This document shows, piece by piece, positions 1-8,515 of a stretch of 46,367 nucleotides of DNA. This stretch comes from Kordia sp964351775 (GTDB lineage: Bacteria > Bacteroidota > Bacteroidia > Flavobacteriales > Flavobacteriaceae), in contig CAYGPQ010000029.1 of assembly GCA_964351775.1 (NCBI GenBank), forward strand, positions 1 to 46,367, written 5' to 3'. Every line of letters begins with the position of its first letter. The first letter of the stretch is position 1. Made by a program: the position numbers and the translations under genes. The notes under the pieces are model-generated. The model did not search any database. It worked only from the letters and a program-made list of their open reading frames with translations, and was not told the origin of the DNA.

Positions 1-63
1 ACAAGTTATCAACACCTAATCTCTATTTTAATAAAATCGCTGCGTAACATCAGTATTTAATCT

Positions 64-99
64 ATTTTGCCACAAATTCACGAATGTTTTTTGAATCTT
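64..99. repeat. 36-bp dispersed direct repeat, copy A
   Basis: This stretch matches positions 5166-5201 at 34 of 36 bases in the same orientation. The two copies lie just outside the lipoprotein-sigma-FecR-receptor cassette. A weaker relative sits near 30753-30783. Its function is unknown. Confidence 0.7.
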
Positions 100-121
100 T
101 TAATCAATTCTATACAAGACA

Positions 122-153
122 AAAACCCTCGCTTCTATTGAAACAAGGGTTTT
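122..153 (-). terminator. Probable terminator of the repeat lipoprotein gene
   Basis: An 8-bp inverted repeat (AAAACCCT and AGGGTTTT) lies 73 bp past the stop codon of the minus-strand lipoprotein gene. Read on the minus strand, a T-run follows the stem, as in an intrinsic terminator. Confidence 0.6.
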
Positions 154-154
154 A

Positions 155-208
155 GTGAGTAATTAAAAACTATACGTAGGCTTAGTACGTTTCGTGAGTA
201 ATTAAAAA
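155..208. repeat. 15-bp direct repeat pair
   Basis: GTGAGTAATTAAAAA occurs at 155-169 and again at 194-208, a period of 39 bp, between the terminator hairpin and the lipoprotein stop codon. No function can be assigned. Confidence 0.5.
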
Positions 209-225
209 ATCAACCAATCTTATAA

Positions 226-1140
226 TTAATTACAAGCATCTAATGCTGCAATAAATTCATCATCACTATTAATGGTAGCTTGAGTTCCATCTTCGTATTC
301 AATAGTCATTGGATACGTAATTGTAAAGAATGTGTCATTTGCTAAACCATCTAAGTATGTGAAAAATTCGCCTTCATCATTTACAGTAGTTACTGCACCA
401 CTATCATCTACCAATGTTAATGGGAAAACAATCTCAAAACAGTTTGTTCCACAATCGTCACATGGATCAATATCATAACAATCGTTATATAAAGCGTCAA
501 AGTCAGCATCACTGTTAATTGTCGTAACAACACCCGCAGCAGTTGTTACAGAAATTGGGTATGCAAAACCAATAGCATCTGGAACTGAGTATAATTCTAA
601 TTCGTCATTTACAACCACTGTATTCCCATCAATTGTTGTTACACTTAATGGAAAGTTGAACGTAAAGCAATCGTTACCAACAACCACATCACCAATACAA
701 TCTTCAATAATTGCGATGAATCCCATTTCATCAGCAACAACAGCTGTTGAACCATCTGCTAGAGTAACGGTAATAGGGAAAACAAAGTCTATCATAGGTG
801 GCACATTTCCACCTCCAGGATTATTATTACCTCCTAAATTTTGCATGTAAGCATCTAATTCATTTTGATTGTTAATTACAGTTTGTGTCTGTCCGTCAGT
901 TAACGTGTATGGAAAATTTATTGTAAAACAATCTCCATTACTATCATTATTATTTTCGAATACAGTTTCTGCTTGATTTGTAGATACAGCCGTACGTGCA
1001 TAGGTTGTTAAACTCGTTTTCAAAGCAATATTTGCTTCCGCGCTTTGATCATCAGGAATTACGTCCGTGTTGTCATTACTACAAGAAAACATGCAACAGA
1101 CAAGTGCAAAAATGAATGAGAATTTTAGTAAATTTTTCAT
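226..1140 (-). CDS. Repeat-containing surface lipoprotein
   Basis: This is a 304-residue predicted lipoprotein. Its hydrophobic signal is followed by a lipobox-like MFSC with the acceptor Cys at residue 20. The mature part is built from about six degenerate units of roughly 35 residues, near 71-103, 118-148, 158-189, 191-221, 234-266 and 271-303. Each starts with an aromatic-x-[FY]-P strand, has a VT..DG turn, then a V/I-N-acidic segment and a short helix-like end; several units begin or end with Cys. I do not recognise a named family. Its promoter (1179-1213, minus strand) has the same two elements as the promoter of the neighbouring fecR-receptor genes, so it is probably co-regulated by the sigma factor at 1328. 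I infer that it works with the receptor at the cell surface, in place of a SusD-like protein; this is untested. Confidence 0.8.
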   Translation of the reverse strand: MKNLLKFSFIFALVCCMFSCSNDNTDVIPDDQSAEANIALKTSLTTYARTAVSTNQAETVFENNNDSNGDCFTINFPYTLTDGQTQTVINNQNELDAYMQNLGGNNNPGGGNVPPMIDFVFPITVTLADGSTAVVADEMGFIAIIEDCIGDVVVGNDCFTFNFPLSVTTIDGNTVVVNDELELYSVPDAIGFAYPISVTTAAGVVTTINSDADFDALYNDCYDIDPCDDCGTNCFEIVFPLTLVDDSGAVTTVNDEGEFFTYLDGLANDTFFTITYPMTIEYEDGTQATINSDDEFIAALDACN

Positions 1141-1178
1141 AACAAATTAATTTATATTTTTTTTATTTGGTTTACAAA

Positions 1179-1213
1179 TTATAGACAACCGAATCGCTTT
1201 TCACCCTACCTTT
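1179..1213 (-). promoter_or_regulatory. ECF-type promoter of the repeat lipoprotein
   Basis: Read on the minus strand, AAAGGTAGGGT (1213-1203), a 13-bp spacer and GTTGTCTATAA (1189-1179) lie 38 bp upstream of the ATG at 1140. Both elements and the spacer length are identical to those at 1837-1871, while the spacer sequence differs. That pattern is expected for -35 and -10 boxes of one ECF sigma factor. Confidence 0.8.
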
Positions 1214-1261
1214 AGAAAATAAAGTAAAAAAATAAGTTTATAACATGCTGTTTTTTAATAA

Positions 1262-1292
1262 TTTAAAGATTAAATATTTTTACCTACATTTG
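1262..1292 (+). promoter_or_regulatory. Housekeeping-type promoter of the sigma gene
   Basis: TTTA (1262-1265), a 19-bp spacer and TACATTTG (1285-1292) fit the Bacteroidota -33 TTTG and -7 TAnnTTTG consensus. The -33 box differs by one base. This places the sigma gene under the vegetative sigma factor. Confidence 0.55.
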
Positions 1293-1327
1293 AAACCTAC
1301 AAACCCATACTTTAATTTTCCAACCTA

Positions 1328-1837
1328 TTGAAACCAAAAAAATCAGTCTGTGAAGCTACCCATTTTGATGCAATTTTCAAACAGCATTCAAGAACATTAC
1401 GCAACTATATTTTTTACAAATGTGGTGATTCAGATTTGGCAGAAGATTTAGTACAAGAAGCCTATATTAAGCTTTGGAACAATTGTAAAAAAATTCCGTT
1501 CGCGAATGCGTTATTCTTTTTAAAAAAAGTTGCCAATAATGCGTTTTTAAATGTGGTAAAGCATAAAAAAATTGTATTGCAACACGAACAAATTCAAAAA
1601 TCGAAAATTGATATTGAGAATCCTGAATTTTTGTTAGAAGAGAAAGAATTCATGCAAAAACTAGAGAATGCTATTGCGAATTTATCTGAGAAACAACGCC
1701 AAGTTTTTTTATTGAATAGAATCGATAAGAAAACATATCATGAAATTGCCATATTCCTCGATATTTCAAAAAAAGCTGTCGAAAAACGAATGCACAATGC
1801 GCTAAAAACTCTCAGAAAAGAAATTGAATCAATTTAA
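1328..1837 (+). CDS. FecI-like ECF RNA polymerase sigma factor
   Basis: This is a 169-residue ECF sigma factor. Region 2 is visible around residues 20-55 (including DLAEDLVQEAYIKLW) and region 4 around 115-165, with LSEKQRQVFLL and a helix-turn-helix leading into VEKRMHNALKTL. Length and layout match FecI-like sigma-70 factors of Bacteroidota, which act with a membrane FecR anti-sigma and a TonB-dependent receptor; both follow here. The start is TTG at 1328: an in-frame stop lies at 1313-1315 and there is no ATG before residue 110. A vegetative-type promoter precedes it. Its stop codon touches the -35 element of the next promoter, so fecR and the receptor can be transcribed separately. I infer that it recognises the duplicated motif at 1179-1213 and 1837-1871. 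Confidence 0.9.
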   Translation: MKPKKSVCEATHFDAIFKQHSRTLRNYIFYKCGDSDLAEDLVQEAYIKLWNNCKKIPFANALFFLKKVANNAFLNVVKHKKIVLQHEQIQKSKIDIENPEFLLEEKEFMQKLENAIANLSEKQRQVFLLNRIDKKTYHEIAIFLDISKKAVEKRMHNALKTLRKEIESI

Positions 1838-1871
1838 AAGGTAGGGTAAACAAAAAATTAGTTGTCTATAA
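1837..1871 (+). promoter_or_regulatory. ECF-type promoter of fecR and the receptor
   Basis: AAAGGTAGGGT (1837-1847), a 13-bp spacer and GTTGTCTATAA (1861-1871) end 16 bp before the fecR ATG at 1888. The first box starts on the last base of the sigma gene's stop codon. It is identical in both boxes and in spacing to the divergent copy at 1179-1213. Confidence 0.8.
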
Positions 1872-1887
1872 CATAAGTGAAGACGTC

Positions 1888-2796
1888 ATGGAAAGCAAAA
1901 AAAATAACGAAACGGATTTAGCAAAATGGCTTAGCGGAGAATTATCTCCAGCTGAGAAAACTGCTTTTGAGCAATCGGAAGATTATAAAGCGTACGCTAA
2001 AATCATCAACACAACGGAAAAACTAAGAGATCCAGCGTATGATGAAGACGAAGTTTTGTCAAAAATTAAAGAAAAAATTGCTTCACAACCTAAAGTTAGA
2101 AAACTCAATATTCGCTACATGTATGGCGCAGCAGCTTCGCTAATTTTATTGATTGGATTGTACTTCTTTCTGAATAACACAACCAAACCTTTTCAAACAG
2201 ATTTTGGACAACAAGTGGCTTTGACGCTTCCTGATGGCTCTGAAGTCATCTTAAATTCAAAAACAACGTTACATTACGATAAAGATAAATTTATCAATAA
2301 CCGAACATTACAATTAGATGGCGAAGCTTATTTTAAAGTCACTAAAGGTTCTCCGTTTAAAGTAGTGACAAGTGAAGGCGTTGTAGAAGTGTTAGGAACA
2401 CAATTTAACGTCGATACAAACGATGATTTTCTGGAAGTTAAATGCTATTCTGGAAAAGTAAAAGTAACCAACGATCAAAAAGTTGAACGCATTCTAACCA
2501 AAGGAAATGCACATAGAACGTACAATAATATGGCAACAAATTGGGATTTTGATCCAACAAATCCATCTTGGATTTCTGGAGAAAATACATTTACAAATAC
2601 ACCTTTATTACAAGTAATTGATGCGCTAGAAGATCAATATCAAATAGAAATAAAGAATTCAGAGATTTTTAAAAACGAATATTTTACAGGTCGTTTTTCT
2701 AATACGAACCGCGATTTGGCACTAAAAACCGTTTTTGACGCCATGAATATTGCCTACGAACTGAAAAATAATAGTGTCACGCTCTCAAAAAAATAA
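1888..2796 (+). CDS. FecR-family anti-sigma factor
   Basis: This 302-residue protein has the usual FecR layout. A short cytoplasmic sigma-binding part (about 1-75, including AKWLSGELSPAEKTAFEQ) is followed by one membrane helix near 77-95. A periplasmic FecR domain spans about 104-195 with TLPDGSEVILNSKTTL and GEAYFKV motifs, and a C-terminal DUF4974-like domain covers about 230-300. Members hold an ECF sigma inactive and pass a signal from the TonB-dependent receptor. It follows the sigma gene by 50 bp, its own ECF-type promoter lies between them, and its stop directly abuts the receptor ATG. Confidence 0.9.
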   Translation: MESKKNNETDLAKWLSGELSPAEKTAFEQSEDYKAYAKIINTTEKLRDPAYDEDEVLSKIKEKIASQPKVRKLNIRYMYGAAASLILLIGLYFFLNNTTKPFQTDFGQQVALTLPDGSEVILNSKTTLHYDKDKFINNRTLQLDGEAYFKVTKGSPFKVVTSEGVVEVLGTQFNVDTNDDFLEVKCYSGKVKVTNDQKVERILTKGNAHRTYNNMATNWDFDPTNPSWISGENTFTNTPLLQVIDALEDQYQIEIKNSEIFKNEYFTGRFSNTNRDLALKTVFDAMNIAYELKNNSVTLSKK

Positions 2797-5157
2797 ATGA
2801 AGCAAGCATACTTGTTATACCTATTACTTTTATGCTTCACGATAGCACATTCACAGGAACGTGCAACTTCTTACGATAACTCTCCACTACAAACTGTATT
2901 AAAAGATATTGAAAAACAGTTTGAGATCAGTATTTCTTATAATACTAAAATTGTTCAAGGAAAAACGATTACGCTGACGAATGTACCTGCTGCACTTTTG
3001 GAAATTTTAAACATAATTACTACGAAAACTGGTTTAATTTTTCAAGAAATCAACCCAAAAAGCTATATATTAAAACAGTCAAAAGCCAAGAAAAATATAG
3101 TAGTTGAACCCACCGTCGATCTTGAAAAAGTAATTATTTCAAATTACTTAACTACTGGGTTTTCTAAAAATATAGATGGTGCTATTGAGGCAATTCCTGA
3201 AAAATTTCAAACCTTACCAGGTTTTGTGGAATCGGATGTTTTGCAAAGTCTACAATTGATTCCTGGTATCCAAAGTCCTGACGAAACTTCCACAGGATTA
3301 AATATTCGCGGTGGAACGCCTGATCAGAATTTAATTCTTTGGGACAACATAAAAATGTATCAATACGATCATTTTTTCGGGATGATTTCTTCGTTTAATC
3401 CGTATTTGATTGAGAATGTAAAAATTTATAAAAATGCCGCTTCTCCGCGATATGGAAACCATTTATCAGGTGTCATTGACATACAATCAACTTCTAAAAT
3501 CCCGAAGAAAACTACAGTCGGATTGGGCGTAAATATGATTTATGCAGATGCGTTTGTAAAGTTACCGATTACTGAAAATATTGCGGTGATAACTTCGTTG
3601 CGTCGTTCGTATTCGGACGTATTTGAAACCGTCACTTTTGATGAATTTTCAGAACAGATTTTTCAAAATACCAAGATTACAGAGACCAATGAAACCTTTA
3701 GTGATGCGCTTTCGCAAACGAATAACACGTTTTATTTTATAGATTTTACAGCAAAAATCATTGCCAAACTAAATGAAAATAGTTCACTTACGATAAGTTC
3801 TATTTTTTCAAAAAATGAATTGGATTTTGAATCAAAGTTTGATGAGATTAATCAACGAACGAAAGACGATTTATCAATTGACAATCGTGGAATTGGCGCG
3901 ACATGGAAAAACAATTGGAATAAAAAATTTGCTACAAAACTCAGTGTAACGGCTTCTCGTTTTAATTTTGAATATATCGGACAAGAATTATTGTCTAATC
4001 TGTTTGATTACGAAACTGTCAAAAAGAATAAAGTATTGGATGTTGGCGTTCATGCGGAATCAGAATATAAATTAAATAAGAAAAATACTTTTATTGGCGG
4101 TTATGAATTATCTTTCAATGAATTAGATTATACGATTGGGAAACAATCGGATGTTATTTTTGATCCAGATTTTTTGATTAGTTCCGAAAATTCTAAAAAT
4201 ACAGTACACGCTATTTTTGGCGAACATCGCTTTAAAGCAAACGATTGGACTCTTTTTACAGGCATTCGCGGAAGTTATGCAACTGTGACTAATGATTTCT
4301 TTTTTGAACCAAGAATTCATGTTTCTAAAAAACTAAATCAACAGTTTAACGTGACACTTTCGGCAGAAAGACAATTTCAATTTATCAGTCAGATTATTGA
4401 GTTTGAAACGCAAAATTTTGGATTGGAAAATCAGGTTTGGATTGCAGCAAATGATCATACAATTCCTGTGTTGCGAAGCGAACAAGTCAGTATTGGTGGT
4501 AATTTTCAGCAAGATACTTGGAGTGTTGATGTAGAAACTTATATCAAGAAGATTAACAATTTAACATCACTTACCAGAGGTTTTGACCTAGAAACGACCA
4601 CGCTTGCTATTGGCGAAAGTACCATTACTGGATTGGATGTTTTAGTAAAAAAACGCTTCTATAATTTTACAAGTTTAGTCAGTTATTCGTTGACTAAAAA
4701 TGATTTTCAGTTTGACGATGTAAATAATACAAAGCCATTTTCAGGCAATTTTGACATTCGTCACTATTTGTCGTTGATTCAATCGGCAAAGTTTGGCAAC
4801 TTAGAATTATCGCTTGGTTGGCGTTACAGAACCTCGCGTCCGTATACGTTAGCACTTGGTTTGGAAGGCGATACTGCGGAAAACATCACCATTCAATACG
4901 AAGAAACTAATGGTGAACGCTTGAACGATTATCATCGCTTGGATTTTTCGGCAAAGTATACATTTAAACCCTTAAAAAATAAAAGTGCCAAAGCTTCACT
5001 CGGTTTTTCATTGTTGAATATGTATAATCAAAAGAATATTTTAAACCGAAACTACCGAGTTATTTTAAATACCGAAAACGCTGAATTTCAGTTGCGAACT
5101 ATTGATAAAATCTCTTTGGGAAGAACACCTAATTTTATGGTTCGGTTGGAGTTTTAA
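2797..5157 (+). CDS. TonB-dependent receptor with STN signalling domain
   Basis: This is a 786-residue outer-membrane receptor. A signal peptide ending near residue 19 (AHSQ) is followed by an STN (secretin and TonB N-terminus) domain at about 25-95, the part that contacts FecR in transducing receptors. A plug domain follows near 140-230 (LNIRGGTPDQN, RYGNHLSGVIDIQST), then a long beta-barrel ending in Phe. There is no carboxypeptidase-like N-terminal domain and no SusD gene follows, so this is not a typical SusCD polysaccharide locus. The start ATG lies immediately after the fecR stop, indicating one operon. The ligand is unknown; iron chelates are the classic FecA substrates but nothing here proves that. 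Confidence 0.88.
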   Translation: MKQAYLLYLLLLCFTIAHSQERATSYDNSPLQTVLKDIEKQFEISISYNTKIVQGKTITLTNVPAALLEILNIITTKTGLIFQEINPKSYILKQSKAKKNIVVEPTVDLEKVIISNYLTTGFSKNIDGAIEAIPEKFQTLPGFVESDVLQSLQLIPGIQSPDETSTGLNIRGGTPDQNLILWDNIKMYQYDHFFGMISSFNPYLIENVKIYKNAASPRYGNHLSGVIDIQSTSKIPKKTTVGLGVNMIYADAFVKLPITENIAVITSLRRSYSDVFETVTFDEFSEQIFQNTKITETNETFSDALSQTNNTFYFIDFTAKIIAKLNENSSLTISSIFSKNELDFESKFDEINQRTKDDLSIDNRGIGATWKNNWNKKFATKLSVTASRFNFEYIGQELLSNLFDYETVKKNKVLDVGVHAESEYKLNKKNTFIGGYELSFNELDYTIGKQSDVIFDPDFLISSENSKNTVHAIFGEHRFKANDWTLFTGIRGSYATVTNDFFFEPRIHVSKKLNQQFNVTLSAERQFQFISQIIEFETQNFGLENQVWIAANDHTIPVLRSEQVSIGGNFQQDTWSVDVETYIKKINNLTSLTRGFDLETTTLAIGESTITGLDVLVKKRFYNFTSLVSYSLTKNDFQFDDVNNTKPFSGNFDIRHYLSLIQSAKFGNLELSLGWRYRTSRPYTLALGLEGDTAENITIQYEETNGERLNDYHRLDFSAKYTFKPLKNKSAKASLGFSLLNMYNQKNILNRNYRVILNTENAEFQLRTIDKISLGRTPNFMVRLEF

Positions 5158-5165
5158 GTAACATT

Positions 5166-5201
5166 ATTTTGCCACGAATTCACAAATGTTTTTTGAATCT
5201 T
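5166..5201. repeat. 36-bp dispersed direct repeat, copy B
   Basis: This copy lies 9 bp after the receptor stop codon and is a 34/36 match to 64-99 in the same orientation. Together the copies bracket the ECF cassette. Confidence 0.7.
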
Positions 5202-5326
5202 GAATCTTTGAATCGTAACCACAATTGCACACATTTAATTTAATTGATTGTTAGATTGAAAATAAAATCATACTTTCGGACTTGTATTTTAAATGTACCC
5301 ATTTAGATACACAGAACATAGCTTTT

Positions 5327-6052
5327 ATGATTGTACAAAAAATTTCTATTATTATTCCTGCTTATAATGAAGCAGCAACGATTCATAAAATTCTAGATAA
5401 AATTCAGGAAGTAACGTTGGTGAACGACATCCAAAAAGAAATTATTATTGTAAACGATTGCTCAAAAGATTCGACTACAGAGAAAATTCACGCCTATATC
5501 AGCAATCATCCTTCGTTTGATATTCAGTATTATGAACATGAAGTCAATAAAGGAAAAGGCGCGGCTCTTCATACCGGAATTAGCAAAGCAACTGGCGATT
5601 TTTTAGTCATTCAAGATGCTGATTTAGAATACGATCCCAGAGAATATAACGATTTACTAAAACCTATTTTAGCTGGATTTGCAGATGTTGTGTACGGTTC
5701 CCGATTTATGGGAAGCAATCCGCATAGAGTCTTGTTTTTTTGGCATACCATCGGAAATAAGTTTTTAACTTTTTTATCTAATATGTTTACCAATTTGAAC
5801 TTAACAGATATGGAAACTTGTTATAAAATGTTTAAAACGGATATTATTCAAAACATACAACTCAAAGAGAGACGATTTGGTTTTGAACCCGAAGTGACGG
5901 CAAAAATTTCCAGAGTTCCTAAAATTCGGATTTATGAAGTCGGCATTTCCTATTACGGAAGAACCTACGAAGAAGGCAAAAAAATCGATTGGAAAGATGG
6001 CATTAGAGCTATTTATTGCATTTTGAAATACGGTGCGTTGCGGATAAAATAA
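5327..6052 (+). CDS. Family 2 glycosyltransferase, DPM1-like
   Basis: This 241-residue cytosolic glycosyltransferase resembles dolichyl/polyprenyl-phosphate mannose synthases. Visible GT-A motifs are the nucleotide-binding start SIIIPAYNE, the IIIVNDCSKDST segment, the metal-binding QDADLEYDP and an acceptor-side DMETCYKMF. No C-terminal membrane helices are present, unlike GtrB-type enzymes. I chose the ATG at 5327: the frame can be extended to a TTG at 5282, but the extra 15 residues do not look like the family. It converges with the membrane protein at 6056 with only 3 bp between stop codons. It probably loads a sugar onto a lipid carrier; sugar and acceptor are not visible. Confidence 0.88.
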   Translation: MIVQKISIIIPAYNEAATIHKILDKIQEVTLVNDIQKEIIIVNDCSKDSTTEKIHAYISNHPSFDIQYYEHEVNKGKGAALHTGISKATGDFLVIQDADLEYDPREYNDLLKPILAGFADVVYGSRFMGSNPHRVLFFWHTIGNKFLTFLSNMFTNLNLTDMETCYKMFKTDIIQNIQLKERRFGFEPEVTAKISRVPKIRIYEVGISYYGRTYEEGKKIDWKDGIRAIYCILKYGALRIK

Positions 6053-6055
6053 TCG

Positions 6056-7351
6056 CTACTTCTTTACAAAATCTTCAGAGTTTTTACTTTTTTTCCAATA
6101 CGCAAATAGTAAGAATACAACTAAAAATACTACCCAATCATTGTAAAAAGTATATCTGAATACCGCGTGAATTCCTATGGAAATGGCACATACATTTAAG
6201 ATAGCACATAAAAGCAGTAATGAAATAATTCTACTCAATACATCATTTCTTTTGAGTAGCATTCGTAAAGAAAAAATGAGCATACACATATATAATAAAG
6301 CATATTTCAGACTGCCAAAGCCAAAGACAATATTCCCATAATAAAGTCCCAACCATTTTCTAAAGTTGTCTTTTATCAAAGGAACCGTCATTTTTTTATT
6401 GATCGCATCCACAAGAATAAATCGCTCATCTTCCGTAAGATTGCTGTCAAAATGCGCGTCACTTACACGATAAATTGTTTTGTTAGCAATGCTTGTATAA
6501 TTGGACACAAACACCATCGTTTTGGAGCTTCCTTCGGAAAGTTGTAAATGATGTACATTGAGATTTTTATCGTTCAGTTGCTGAATTATTTTTTTAAAAA
6601 GCGCTTTTTCTTCTGGATTTGTGAAAAGTACTTCATCTGCTGCATCCGCCACAAAATATGCGGGCGCAGCTAAGTGAATTCCCGTCCACGGTGTACTTAC
6701 AAAATGATGATGTACTATTTTATGAAACGTTTTATCGGTGATCGTTGTTAGCAATGGTAACAGCAAAAATATTCCGAGTATGATTCGATAGTTTTTCCAT
6801 TGCTTTTCTTTCACGATAACCCAAACTAGCATCAGTATTGCAATAGGAATCAAGTAATAAAATTGAGTTCTTGTTAGTAATAATATAAATAGAAACGGAA
6901 TGGCTAGGAGTAATTGCTTTTTTTGATACGCTATAAAAAAGGCAATAAAACGCGCCATAACTACTAAATACAACCCATAAGATAAGGCTTCGGAAAGAAT
7001 ATTATTGGCAATTCTTCCATTGAAATAATATGGAATTAACAATGCTAAAGTCAGTAACATGGTTAAGACAAATCCTAAAGAAAAATATTTTCGAATGGTT
7101 TGCACAAAGAAATAAATTGCGCTAAGTCCGATGAGTAATTGCGTCGCTATTAAGCCAACTTCGAAATAGGATCCAAATAGAAGTTGATTGATTTTTAAAA
7201 ATATTGTATAGCCTGCCGATCGAATGATATACATATCCAAATACCCAGTAGAATCGGGAAAGTAGACAATAGGATTTCGAAAAACAAATACACAGGTAAT
7301 GAGGAATAAGATTCCGATTCCGATGTTACTGATTTGTTTGGTAAACTTCAC
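6056..7351 (-). CDS. Polytopic membrane protein, GT-C glycosyltransferase-like
   Basis: This 431-residue protein has roughly ten membrane helices. A large soluble loop near residues 215-325 follows the first set of helices, and a basic tail ends the protein. After the first helix is PDSTGYLDMY, an acidic loop-1 motif of the kind seen in GT-C enzymes using lipid-linked sugars. The call is by architecture and is not certain; a family-specific search would be needed. Start is GTG at 7351; the stretch is well packed against the SGNH hydrolase gene upstream (42 bp gap), which suggests one transcript. It converges with the GT2 gene. Confidence 0.65.
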   Translation of the reverse strand: MKFTKQISNIGIGILFLITCVFVFRNPIVYFPDSTGYLDMYIIRSAGYTIFLKINQLLFGSYFEVGLIATQLLIGLSAIYFFVQTIRKYFSLGFVLTMLLTLALLIPYYFNGRIANNILSEALSYGLYLVVMARFIAFFIAYQKKQLLLAIPFLFILLLTRTQFYYLIPIAILMLVWVIVKEKQWKNYRIILGIFLLLPLLTTITDKTFHKIVHHHFVSTPWTGIHLAAPAYFVADAADEVLFTNPEEKALFKKIIQQLNDKNLNVHHLQLSEGSSKTMVFVSNYTSIANKTIYRVSDAHFDSNLTEDERFILVDAINKKMTVPLIKDNFRKWLGLYYGNIVFGFGSLKYALLYMCMLIFSLRMLLKRNDVLSRIISLLLLCAILNVCAISIGIHAVFRYTFYNDWVVFLVVFLLFAYWKKSKNSEDFVKK

Positions 7352-7393
7352 GTTTTTTGTTTTGGTAAAAGTATTTATATTTTTTTTAGCGTT

Positions 7394-8479
7394 TTATTTC
7401 ACAAATCCATTTTGGAGTCTATCGTATATTTTTTTTCCAAGTTTTGCTGCGCCAGCTTCCGTTGTATGGTAATAATCGTAAAAATCATCGGCTTCCCAAT
7501 CGGAATCGTTTGTTAGGTCAATTACTTGTTCTTCGCGCACCACTTCTTTGATCACCGCATTCAATTTATTGAGCAATGTATAATAGCCAACACCATTATA
7601 CGCGTAACTTTCTTCTAAATAATTGAGTTCTTCCACGCCAAAAACTTCGCCGTTTCTTAGTTGATACAAAAATGTGGGTTGTGTTATAAAAATAGGAATC
7701 GCGCCCATTTTTTCCGAATATGCAATTAGTTTTTCAAGTCGTGATTTGAATGCTTGTAAATTTTTTGTGCTGTATAATTCGATCAGTTTTTCATCTAAAA
7801 TTTCTTGTGTTGTGTACTTTTTGCTTGAAAAATCTATTTTATGATGTCCAACGTTGTGCTTTTTAGCTTTTCGGATTCCTTTCAACTTTCGATACACATT
7901 GTATACAACCGATTTATCTCTGATCTGACTTTTGATACTTCGACTTTCTATTGCTTCAAAATTATCATATTGAGAATCACTGCTTACGCGATAAAAATCA
8001 TTGATTCCCACATAAAAGAGAATCATTTCTGGTTGTAGTTTTTCGATTTTAGAAAACCACAATTCAAAACTTTTCAGATGTCCGTAGGTCGATTGTCCAT
8101 CCACACCTGCATTGGAAACATTCATGGTATCGCCAGCGTCTTTAATTTGCCTTTCCAACACTTCTTGCCAGGTTTTCGAATCGTCAATATAGCGTTGATC
8201 TGTGGTGCTTCCACCAACCGTCAGAATGTCTATTGTTGAAGGCTGATCGAATGAAGAAATTCCTCGCAATCCAAATTTATCTCTTGAATACGTAATGGTC
8301 GGATTTTCGGTATCGTATAAATGATCTACGTCAAATTCAAATTTGGCATCTTTTATAATTCCCAAATTGCTCAATTGGTTGCTACTACTGAACCAACCGC
8401 CGAAAAAAAGTTCAATCAATAGGATTCCAATCAGGAGAATGGAACAATTAATCAATATGAGTTTTAGTTTTTTGGACAT
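7394..8479 (-). CDS. SGNH/GDSL-type hydrolase with N-terminal membrane anchor
   Basis: This is a 361-residue esterase/acetylhydrolase-like protein with one N-terminal hydrophobic segment (about 7-28). SGNH blocks can be seen: Ser91 in TVGGSTTD, Gly127 in NAGVDGQS, Asn160 in YVGINDFYR, and Asp335-x-x-His338 in DYYHTTEAG. The catalytic part therefore faces the periplasm or outside. Such enzymes often remove or move acetyl groups on glycans; being next to glycosyltransferase-like genes fits that, but the substrate is inferred only from context. It is followed after 42 bp by the GT-C-like gene and preceded after 36 bp by a secreted TPR-like protein. Confidence 0.85.
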   Translation of the reverse strand: MSKKLKLILINCSILLIGILLIELFFGGWFSSSNQLSNLGIIKDAKFEFDVDHLYDTENPTITYSRDKFGLRGISSFDQPSTIDILTVGGSTTDQRYIDDSKTWQEVLERQIKDAGDTMNVSNAGVDGQSTYGHLKSFELWFSKIEKLQPEMILFYVGINDFYRVSSDSQYDNFEAIESRSIKSQIRDKSVVYNVYRKLKGIRKAKKHNVGHHKIDFSSKKYTTQEILDEKLIELYSTKNLQAFKSRLEKLIAYSEKMGAIPIFITQPTFLYQLRNGEVFGVEELNYLEESYAYNGVGYYTLLNKLNAVIKEVVREEQVIDLTNDSDWEADDFYDYYHTTEAGAAKLGKKIYDRLQNGFVK

Positions 8480-8515
8480 CGTATGGACGAAAATACTATT
8501 TTATAAGTTAATAGT

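Noticed and set aside
1328..5157. Polysaccharide-utilisation locus
   Set aside because: There is no SusD, no glycoside hydrolase and no N-terminal CarboxypepD-type domain in the receptor. It is a FecI/FecR-type cassette.
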